Positions 50,254 through 56,314 of a stretch of DNA of 56,314 nucleotides are shown here, one piece after another; the stretch's first letter is position 1, and each line of letters begins with the position of its first letter. The position numbers and the translations under genes are program-made. The notes under the pieces are model-generated. The model saw only the letters and a program-made list of their open reading frames with translations, had not been told where the DNA came from and made no database searches. Source of the DNA: Adlercreutzia sp. ZJ141 (lineage in GTDB: Bacteria; Actinomycetota; Coriobacteriia; Coriobacteriales; Eggerthellaceae); assembly GCF_011038965.1 (NCBI RefSeq), contig NZ_JAAKEB010000014.1, positions 1-56,314 on the forward strand, in the 5' to 3' direction.

Positions 50254-50629
50254 TAGCGGCATCTCTTTCCCGCTTGGAAGGCGGCATGTACGAGACGGCT
50301 CCCTGGACGGCTCCCTGTTCTGAGTCTGTCCTACACCTGTTCGGCACCCGTTCTGCACTTGTTTTCTGCACACACCCTACGCCTGCCCGTGTTGCGAACT
50401 TATGGCAGTCTCGTAGCGGCTTGAGCATCGCCTCAGCATGTACAGGGCGAATAGGTTAGCATGGCAATCGTCGCTTGCGCGCTTGCAGAATGCGCAAGGC
50501 TACGACACGATGGTGGTTCCCACGAAACTCGGGCGGCAGCCAAACGGCAGCCACCGCGCGAGATTCGCTTGCCGCCGTGAAGCCAACTACTCACCTTCCG
50601 CCCCAACGCGGACGAAAGGAGTTTCTCCC
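50254..50629. other. Gene-free stretch upstream of the esterase gene
   Basis: 376 bases. The esterase frame remains open upstream, but no ribosome site supports an earlier start. A 12-base tandem duplication, ACGGCTCCCTGG, lies near 50297-50320. I see no promoter I would defend and no terminator for the AAA gene. Confidence 0.4.
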
Positions 50630-51646
50630 ATGGCCTTGAGCAAAGCGGCGCTTGCTGCTGTGCGCGCTATCACCCGCATGCGCCCCGACATCGCCTCTAC
50701 CTACGACGACCAACGAAAACTGGAAGATGCAACCGCACGTCTGACCGTCGCCAGCCCGCACTGCCGCATCGACGATGCCACAGCCACCGCACCCGACGGC
50801 TACAGGATTGCGTTGCGCGTATTCACACCACTCGATATTGATTTCTCGCTAAAACGCGGACTGCACGTTAACGAAGATTACCGGGGCACCATCCTGCTTT
50901 TTCACGGAGGCGGCTGGGCTAACGGAGATGTGAGCTTCTACACCGATTGCTGCATGAGAACCGCGCTTAAGCTGGAACGTAGGGTAGTGGCTGTCGACTA
51001 CCGCCGCAGCCCCGAGTACCGCTTCCCCACCGCGCTGGAAGACTGCTATGCAGCCACACGTCAGCTGTTTGCAGGCCAAATCTTAAGCGACATCAACCCA
51101 GAACACATCGTGTTGTTGGGCGACTCAGCCGGCGGCAACCTAGCGGCCGGCGTGTCGCTTTTGGCGCGCGAACGAGGCGATTTCCGCCCACGCACGCAGG
51201 TTTTGCTGTACCCGCTTACCTACAACGATCACAGCGAAACCACCATTTTCGATTCCGTGCGCGACAACGGCGACGACTTCCTGCTCACCCGCCGAAACAT
51301 TGTCGATTACGTTGACATGTACCTGCGCGACGAGGCCGACTACACCGACCCGCACTTCGCTCCGCTGCTTGCCCCAAGCCTTGCGGATATGCCCCGCACC
51401 CTGCTTATTAGCGCCGAGTACGACCCGCTGCGCGATGAAGGCGAAACGTTTGCGGCCCGCTTAGAAGCGGACGGAAGCCCCGTGGAGTGCTACCGACTGC
51501 TTGATGCCGTGCACGGTTACTTCCTTTACCCTTCAGTGCTCTCGCTCGTGCGCGACACCTACCGCCTTATCGCGAACTTCCTGGACAACGCCCCTCTTCC
51601 TGAAACGGAGAAGGACTCATGGCTGCACTTACTTGGTACCGTTTAG
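50630..51646 (+). CDS. Alpha/beta-hydrolase, hormone-sensitive-lipase-type esterase
   Basis: 338 residues. The oxyanion motif is HGGGW (92-96). The catalytic triad can be read as Ser166 in GDSAGGN, Asp265 in SAEYDPLRDE and His295 in HGYFLYP. This is the HSL/family IV pattern, which hydrolyses short acyl esters in the cytoplasm. The ATG follows GAAAGGAG. It overlaps the acyltransferase gene by 28 bases, so the two products are made together and may act on one pathway, one making and one breaking an ester; that is inference. Confidence 0.9.
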   Translation: MALSKAALAAVRAITRMRPDIASTYDDQRKLEDATARLTVASPHCRIDDATATAPDGYRIALRVFTPLDIDFSLKRGLHVNEDYRGTILLFHGGGWANGDVSFYTDCCMRTALKLERRVVAVDYRRSPEYRFPTALEDCYAATRQLFAGQILSDINPEHIVLLGDSAGGNLAAGVSLLARERGDFRPRTQVLLYPLTYNDHSETTIFDSVRDNGDDFLLTRRNIVDYVDMYLRDEADYTDPHFAPLLAPSLADMPRTLLISAEYDPLRDEGETFAARLEADGSPVECYRLLDAVHGYFLYPSVLSLVRDTYRLIANFLDNAPLPETEKDSWLHLLGTV

Positions 51647-52854
51647 ATAATGTGGGAAAATACTACTCAGCACAGGCGGGCAGCCCGAACCAGGCAGTGT
51701 TTCGGCTGACCGCAATTATGACCGACGAAGTTGACCCGGCCTGCTTGCAGCGTGCCCTTGACACGACGATCGCTCTGTTTCCCGGCTTCAACGTGTGTTT
51801 GCGCGACGGCGCATTCTGGCACTATCTGGTACCGGCCTCTACCGTTCCGCGCGTACAAGCCGACGATTTGCCAATCTGCCACAGTTTGCATGTCGGACCT
51901 CAGTCGGTGCTTTTCCGCGTGAGTTACCATGCTCAGCGTTTCAACGTAGAAGTGTCGCACATGATATCAGACGGACGCGGGAGTCTGGAGTTTTTAAAAG
52001 CACTCATTTCCAGCTACGTAGCCGAGCGCTACGGCGTACAAAGTGCGCCACCTGCCTACCACGGCACCGAAGAAACCAAAACCGAAGACAGCTTTGCGGT
52101 TAACTACGAGCGGCACCTTGCTGGTGCAACCCCGCGGCCGCGCGGGTTTCGTCTTCGCAAGCGCAAGAGCATAAAACATACCGATTACCTGGAGCTTCAC
52201 TATTCGGCAGGCGCCGTGTATGCAGCAGCGAAAGCGGCGAAGGTTACCGTTACCTCCTACCTTATTGCAGCTATCATCTGCGCCGTGCGCACGAGCATGC
52301 CTACCGCAAAGCGCAACCGCGCCATCCGCATAGACGTACCTGTTGACTTACGACCGCTTTTCGAATCCACCACCTTGCGCAACTTCTTCGGACTGGCATG
52401 CATCGCCTACACACCGGGCGCCACCGACGAGCCGCTTGCCGCTGTAGCCGCGCATGTGCAACGTCAGCTGATCGCAGAAACCCAGCCCGACGCCTTGAAG
52501 CGCCGCATGATGCATATGATTAGGCTCGAGCGCAACCCCTTTGTGAGCTTTGTGCCCCTGCCGCTTAAAGATGTGGCTCTCGGCGTGGCCGCACGCAAAG
52601 CCGCTCTTGATGTCACCTGTACCGTATCGAGCCTCGGACGCATGAGTGTAGACCCCGCCGTCGCGCCCTACCTACACGGTATCACCCTACTGTCCTCACC
52701 CACCAACGCCAACTTCGTCCTGTGTACCTACGACGACGATCTGTCCATCGGGATTTCCAGCCGTCTTGCCGACGACCAGGTGATTCGCAACCTGAAAAGC
52801 ATTCTTTCTGACGAAGGTCTTCATGGACAAACACAAGACCCAAAGGGTCGCTAG
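51619..52854 (+). CDS. Condensation-type acyltransferase (alcohol acetyltransferase-like)
   Basis: 411 residues of the CoA-dependent acyltransferase superfamily. The catalytic motif H-x3-D-G is HMISDG (His114, Asp118). A second hallmark resembles the DFG-type loop region near RIDVPVDLRPLFESTTLRNF. The size matches stand-alone condensation-like enzymes such as alcohol or wax-ester acyltransferases. Acyl donor and acceptor are unknown, and no carrier protein or adenylation gene lies nearby, which argues against a peptide-synthetase role. The start is inside the esterase gene. Confidence 0.82.
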   Translation: MAALTWYRLDNVGKYYSAQAGSPNQAVFRLTAIMTDEVDPACLQRALDTTIALFPGFNVCLRDGAFWHYLVPASTVPRVQADDLPICHSLHVGPQSVLFRVSYHAQRFNVEVSHMISDGRGSLEFLKALISSYVAERYGVQSAPPAYHGTEETKTEDSFAVNYERHLAGATPRPRGFRLRKRKSIKHTDYLELHYSAGAVYAAAKAAKVTVTSYLIAAIICAVRTSMPTAKRNRAIRIDVPVDLRPLFESTTLRNFFGLACIAYTPGATDEPLAAVAAHVQRQLIAETQPDALKRRMMHMIRLERNPFVSFVPLPLKDVALGVAARKAALDVTCTVSSLGRMSVDPAVAPYLHGITLLSSPTNANFVLCTYDDDLSIGISSRLADDQVIRNLKSILSDEGLHGQTQDPKGR

Positions 52855-52946
52855 AAAACCTGATAACGAGAAGCCTATTGTCACACTCGCAGTACCGTTG
52901 ATCACGAGGACAGACTTGCGTTTGTCCTGGAACTAGCGCAGCGCGG

Positions 52947-52976
52947 TTAGGTCTTTCGATGAAACAGTGCCATAAT
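52947..52976 (+). promoter_or_regulatory. Possible promoter of the DUF3990 module
   Basis: TTAGGT (52947-52952), an 18-base spacer and CATAAT (52971-52976). It lies 37 bases before the start codon. A small hairpin AGGACA/TGTCCT just upstream (about 52909-52930) may end the acyltransferase transcript. Confidence 0.45.
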
Positions 52977-53012
52977 GACCGAGTTAGATTACAGCGAAGC
53001 GAGGTGATACCG

Positions 53013-53525
53013 ATGATCGAAGATGTCATGCTGCTATTCCACGGCAGCTACTTAGTCGTGAGGGAGCCGCGAATAGTGTCGGGAACCTACGCGAAGGACT
53101 TTGGTGAGGGCTTCTACCTTACGCTTCTGCAGGAGCAGGCAGAACGATGGGCACTGAGGAAGTTTCGCAATCTTCGGCGCACAAATCCTGAGGCGCGGCC
53201 CATCGTCACTGTCTACCGCTTCGATAAGAGTCTCGCGCTGAAGGCGTGTTCATCGTTGCTCTTCCCGCAGATGAGTGACGAGTGGCTCGATTTTATCGCC
53301 TCGTGCAGGGGTGGCGTTCCCCATTCCTACGCCTACGTCGAGGGACCCATGGCCGATGACAAGGTCTACAACTTTGTCGAATCTTTCCTCGCAGGGTCCA
53401 TCGATCGCGATGAGTTCTGGCAAAAGGCACGGTTCAGTTATCCCACCCATCAGGTGATGCTCGCAGAAAAGGCCCTTTCTTTTCTCCATTATATTGAGGC
53501 TTATGACGTTGAGGAGCGACGATGA
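53013..53525 (+). CDS. DUF3990 protein, ADP-ribosyltransferase-like, candidate toxin
   Basis: 170 residues. MLLFHGSYLVVREPRI followed by KDFGEGFYLTLLQEQAERWA is the DUF3990 signature: a His-Gly-Ser strand and a G-x-GFY-L-T strand like those that hold NAD in ADP-ribosyltransferases. The downstream catalytic glutamate is not assigned with confidence. The start at 53013 follows GAGGTG; a longer frame from 52959 lacks a ribosome site. It overlaps the next gene by four bases as ATGA, the layout of toxin-antitoxin pairs. That it modifies a target, and what it targets, is inference. Confidence 0.78.
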   Translation: MIEDVMLLFHGSYLVVREPRIVSGTYAKDFGEGFYLTLLQEQAERWALRKFRNLRRTNPEARPIVTVYRFDKSLALKACSSLLFPQMSDEWLDFIASCRGGVPHSYAYVEGPMADDKVYNFVESFLAGSIDRDEFWQKARFSYPTHQVMLAEKALSFLHYIEAYDVEERR

Positions 53526-54007
53526 TTGCTTATCCTGTTCTCACTCGCTCGGCTGTCGTCAAGAGGTTCGAGTTCGACGACGTGCGATACACCGTTGCCC
53601 TGCTCCTTGCCATGGCACGAAGTATGGGTGCCACCTTAGGGGAGCTCGTTGTCCTTCTCTGCCTAGAGAGTGACGATATTGCCGACCTGATTGACGACGC
53701 CCCCTGCAACCACGCCCTCCCGTTCGAGGCCGCTGTCGGCGAAATGTTACTGCGCTTCGGTGCGTGTGCCGACGAGGCCCCGATTCCTCCCTACGGCTCC
53801 GTCGAGAGCGAGGCAGAGATTCCCTCCCTTTTGGTGGAGCTCGTGGCGTTTAACAGCGGGCAGGACGAGTCCGAAGCCCTCTATGGACTCATGCGCGACG
53901 GCACACTCGATTGGCTGGGAAGCGACGATTTCAGGAGCCTACCTGTCCCTCTCAACCAAATTACCGCCGAGCGAATTGCTTCCGTCGCCACGACGACCTC
54001 TTTGTGA
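53522..54007 (+). CDS. Unrecognised partner of the DUF3990 gene, candidate antitoxin
   Basis: 161 residues, acidic, mostly helical, without membrane segments or a recognised DNA-binding motif. Notable stretches are DDVRYTVALLLAMARSMGATLGELVVLL near the start, which looks like the DUF3791 type of short helical protein, and an acidic second half. If the first gene is a toxin this is the natural neutraliser, since it is translated with it. It could also be a second effector or targeting subunit. Its stop codon lies inside the left arm of a 27-bp inverted repeat. Confidence 0.6.
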   Translation: MIAYPVLTRSAVVKRFEFDDVRYTVALLLAMARSMGATLGELVVLLCLESDDIADLIDDAPCNHALPFEAAVGEMLLRFGACADEAPIPPYGSVESEAEIPSLLVELVAFNSGQDESEALYGLMRDGTLDWLGSDDFRSLPVPLNQITAERIASVATTTSL

Positions 54008-54072
54008 CAATAGGGTCAGGGCATTCTGTCACGTTTTGAAACAAAACAGAATGACCTGACCCTATTGTCACA
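54003..54072. repeat. 27-bp inverted repeat after the DUF3990 module
   Basis: Arms 54003-54029 and 54046-54072 are complementary with a single mismatch, around a 16-base spacer that can itself fold (GTTTTG-AAA-CAAAAC). The left arm includes the last codon and stop of the preceding gene. There is no T run. It could be a bidirectional terminator, a cruciform or a REP-like mobile repeat. Confidence 0.85.
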
Positions 54073-54122
54073 TGACAGACTAAGCACCTTACTTAAAATG
54101 ACAATCAATCCTCGTAAACTCA

Positions 54123-54203
54123 CTCCTGTATTTTCCCAGAAATCGTTCGATATTTTCCCAAGATTGCTCCTGTTTTTTCCCAGAAAAGCACTAAAATACA
54201 GGA
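54123..54203. promoter_or_regulatory. Repeated motif upstream of the DUF4143-type ATPase
   Basis: CTCCTGTATTTTCCCAGAAA (54123-54142) returns as CTCCTGTTTTTTCCCAGAAA (54167-54186), with a partial TATTTTCCCA between them. The reverse complement of its first part, AAAATACAGGA, follows at 54193-54203. Spaced near-identical copies in an AT-rich upstream region suggest binding sites for a regulator. No -10 or -35 was defined. Confidence 0.6.
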
Positions 54204-54236
54204 AGTCTAACTATCTCACACAAAAGGGCAGAATAC

Positions 54237-55520
54237 ATGGAAAACAGCGCTTATATCCCACGGCTTGTTGACTCGCTCGTACAAAAGCACTTGGAGGCAT
54301 TTGGTGCTGTTGAGATTACGGGAACCATGTGGTGCGGGAAAACATGGACGTCGCAGCAACATGCAAAAAGCTCTATCAGGCTCGACGTGAGGGCAAACAG
54401 AGAGCTAGCGGAACTATCTCCTGAGACAGCACTCAGCGGCGAGCATCCCCACTTGATTGACGAATGGCAAGAGGTTCCGACCCTGTGGGATGTGGTGCGC
54501 CATGCGGTTGACGATGCCGCCGGGCAGCGCGGGCTGTATCTTCTCACAGGATCTTCCCGCCCTGCAAAAAAACAGGTCCACCATTCCGGATCTGGACGAA
54601 TCTCCCGGTTGCGCATGTGGCCAATGACACTTGCAGAGACAGGCGTCTCTGCAAAGTCCGTTTCTCTTAAAAGTCTTTTCGAGGGTTCTTTTGCGACTAC
54701 ACCCACCGAAACAAGCCTCGCTTCTCTAGCAGATCAAATTGTACGCGGCGGATGGCCCGATGCGATTAATGTGAGCGCGGACGCTGCCAAGCTTATTCCC
54801 AATCAGTACGTTGACACGCTGCTGTCCGCCCAGGACAACAATGCACCGGAGGGAGAGCGAGACCAACGACGATTCCTGCAATCTCTGGCGCGGAACCTGG
54901 GCTCATCCGTGAAAATCGATACGCTTGTGACGGACATGGGCTACGAAGTTGAGAAAGCAGTAACCGAAACAGGAAGGAAGCGCGTACGAGACTTGCTCTT
55001 GTTCTTTACGGGGAAATTCGTCATCGATGCTGTAAGCGGGTGGGATGCACCTATTCGCTCGCCGCAAAGGCTAAGAACAAAGCCACGATACAACTTCGCC
55101 GACCCGTCGCTTCCGGCAGCGTTGCTCGGCGTGGATCAGAATGGTCTCATGGGCAACACGCAGCTTTTCGGCCAGCTGTTCGAGCAGCTATGCTTGCGTG
55201 ACCTCAACGTTTACTCTTCGGTTCTTCCAGCAGCCGGGCCTTCGCCGCTTTTCTACTATCGGGATGCCGATGGACTCGAAGTAGACGCCATCATAGAGCT
55301 GCGCGACGGCCGATGGGGTGCCATTGAGACCAAACTCAGCGGCACGAAGGTCGCCCAAGCCGAGGAAAGCCTCTTGCGTCTCAAAAAGAAGATCACCGCA
55401 AACCCAGCAGCCCGCAACAAAGAGCCAAGCTTCATGATGGTGTTGGTGGGCCTTTCTGACTATGCCTACCAGACGAAAAACGGTATCTATGTTGTGCCGC
55501 TTACAGCGCTGACAGCGTAG
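54237..55520 (+). CDS. AAA_14/DUF4143-type ATPase
   Basis: 427 residues. The Walker A loop GTMWCGKT (29-36) and Walker B LIDE (73-76) belong to the AAA_14 domain, with sensor-like LLTGSSRP. The DUF4143 region (about 200-400) ends with a PD-(D/E)XK-like core: LEVDAIIEL and AIETKLS around 345-365. Such proteins are common single genes in gut bacteria and archaea with no agreed function. The start follows AGGGCAG. It is preceded by a repeated motif and followed by the duplicated leader, so it sits in a rearranged neighbourhood. Confidence 0.87.
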   Translation: MENSAYIPRLVDSLVQKHLEAFGAVEITGTMWCGKTWTSQQHAKSSIRLDVRANRELAELSPETALSGEHPHLIDEWQEVPTLWDVVRHAVDDAAGQRGLYLLTGSSRPAKKQVHHSGSGRISRLRMWPMTLAETGVSAKSVSLKSLFEGSFATTPTETSLASLADQIVRGGWPDAINVSADAAKLIPNQYVDTLLSAQDNNAPEGERDQRRFLQSLARNLGSSVKIDTLVTDMGYEVEKAVTETGRKRVRDLLLFFTGKFVIDAVSGWDAPIRSPQRLRTKPRYNFADPSLPAALLGVDQNGLMGNTQLFGQLFEQLCLRDLNVYSSVLPAAGPSPLFYYRDADGLEVDAIIELRDGRWGAIETKLSGTKVAQAEESLLRLKKKITANPAARNKEPSFMMVLVGLSDYAYQTKNGIYVVPLTALTA

Positions 55521-55526
55521 AGATTC

Positions 55527-55825
55527 CGGCCTTTCTGAATCTGGTGTTGTTTTGCCAATTTCTGCCTCCATTTTAGGTCTAGCAACACAACTCTCGTGGA
55601 GAGTAGTGTTGCTCACATCCCCTGAACTGGGGTATTGCGATTTCATGCGGCCACTTTCATGATTGTGTCAAGCTTCCGATTGCATCTATTAACAACGATT
55701 TCCGATAGCGCAGATCCGATAGCGTATCGGAAGCGAATATACGAGAGGTGTAAGGTGCTAGCACCACCCCACACCCCCCCTTGCGGCATCTGCGTCATCA
55801 AAGGATTGGAGAACTCCTATGAACG
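55527..55825 (+). repeat. Duplicated structured leader, copy 1
   Basis: 299 bases nearly identical to 56013-56313: one substitution (55577 G, 56063 A) and a C run of 7 instead of 9. It contains a 14-pair hairpin near 55581-55613 (AGCAACAC...GTGTTGCT), CCGATA-GCG-TATCGG, the palindrome GGTGCTAGCACC (55754-55765), the C run, and at its end GGAG with ATGAACG. It looks like a complete untranslated leader with its ribosome site. Confidence 0.9.
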
Positions 55826-55890
55826 GGATTCCACCTCGCGATGGACACCCTTGCATTTGGCTATGCACTTCCCGCTATCGGGCGTGCTAG
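55819..55890 (+). pseudogene. Truncated 23-codon frame behind leader copy 1
   Basis: ATG at 55819 sits seven bases after GGAG and would give a 23-residue product before TAG. The first codons match those behind leader copy 2, then diverge. It is probably a cut-off gene start, or alternatively a small leader peptide. Confidence 0.45.
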
Positions 55891-55936
55891 GGACTTTCAC
55901 CCATGAGAAACGCGCGCATGCTCGGCGCACCAAGGA

Positions 55937-56002
55937 GATAGCTGGGCGCGCCTGAGGCGGGTCCAGCTATCGGCGGGGAACAGTCCCCCGCCATTTTCTT
56001 TC
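55937..56002 (+). terminator. Double hairpin terminator between the two leaders
   Basis: GATAGCTGG (55937-55945) pairs with CCAGCTATC (55963-55971). Directly after it GGCGGGG (55972-55978) pairs with CCCCGCC (55986-55992), followed by ATTTTCTTT. A transcript starting in copy 1 would end here, giving an RNA of about 400 bases. Confidence 0.7.
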
Positions 56003-56012
56003 CTCTGAGAAA

Positions 56013-56313
56013 CGGCCTTTCTGAATCTGGTGTTGTTTTGCCAATTTCTGCCTCCATTTTAGATCTAGCAACACAACTCTCGTGGAGAGTAGTGTTGCTC
56101 ACATCCCCTGAACTGGGGTATTGCGATTTCATGCGGCCACTTTCATGATTGTGTCAAGCTTCCGATTGCATCTATTAACAACGATTTCCGATAGCGCAGA
56201 TCCGATAGCGTATCGGAAGCGAATATACGAGAGGTGTAAGGTGCTAGCACCACCCCACACCCCCCCCCTTGCGGCATCTGCGTCATCAAAGGATTGGAGA
56301 ACTCCTATGAACG
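56013..56313 (+). repeat. Duplicated structured leader, copy 2
   Basis: 301 bases repeating copy 1, ending with GGAG-AACTCCT-ATGAACGA at 56298-56314. The gene it serves begins at 56307 and lies almost wholly outside the window. Confidence 0.9.
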
Positions 56314-56314
56314 A

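Noticed and set aside
55188-55646. 152-codon minus-strand frame over the DUF4143 end and leader
   Set aside because: Its first 40 codons recur antisense in the second leader copy simply because the DNA is duplicated, and the rest is antisense to the ATPase gene.

Overview
The window looks like a chromosomal segment of an anaerobic, moderately GC-rich gut actinobacterium of the Coriobacteriia, most likely Eggerthellaceae (Eggerthella/Slackia/Adlercreutzia type). This is an inference from family content: a twin-arginine molybdopterin oxidoreductase operon beside a membrane LuxR regulator, a twin-arginine flavoprotein reductase, several AAA-ATPase/PD-(D/E)XK proteins, and non-mevalonate isoprenoid genes. 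No rRNA, tRNA, CRISPR array, complete insertion sequence or prophage was seen.

Layout. 1-5.5 kb: molybdenum supply (moaA, modC, modB, modA, minus strand) with a possible small RNA at the left edge. 5.5-8.1 kb: an AAA/PD-(D/E)XK gene in repeat-rich DNA. 8.1-9.8 kb: an orphan trpB behind a textbook Trp leader-peptide attenuator. 10-18 kb: a LuxR-type membrane regulator and a five-gene molybdoenzyme operon (winged-helix protein, catalytic subunit, FeS subunit, TorD-like chaperone, cytochrome-b-like membrane protein). 18.3-23.5 kb: a ModE-like protein and the core genes dxr, cdsA, uppS, frr, pyrH, with a hairpin array between uppS and frr. 23.7-30.6 kb: two small membrane proteins, two LysR regulators and an ECF transporter with a TrpP-like S subunit behind a T-box whose specifier reads UGG. 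30.7-37.5 kb: recN, a Schlafen/AlbA-type regulator with a 21-bp tandem repeat, HicB remnants, a double-MarR regulator and a flavoprotein reductase. 37.8-48.1 kb: a leucine-rich-repeat/ankyrin protein, a VWA-MoxR-dtd-lysozyme operon, uvrB and a YeiH-type transporter. 48.4-56.3 kb: a second AAA/PD-(D/E)XK gene, an esterase/acyltransferase pair, a DUF3990 two-gene module, a DUF4143-type ATPase, and a 300-bp duplicated structured leader at the right edge.

How the genes fit together. Molybdate uptake, cofactor synthesis, a ModE-like protein and a molybdoenzyme lie within 18 kb. Tryptophan is sensed in two unrelated ways 20 kb apart: ribosome stalling on Trp codons before trpB, and a tRNA-Trp T-box before the probable Trp transporter. 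The most unusual items are the attenuator, the Trp T-box/ECF pairing, the DUF3990 module, the MITE-like inverted repeat near 5.6-5.9 kb, the hairpin array at 22 kb and the duplicated leader at the right edge. Motif positions, base pairing and start choices were read by eye; no similarity search, folding or alignment program was run.
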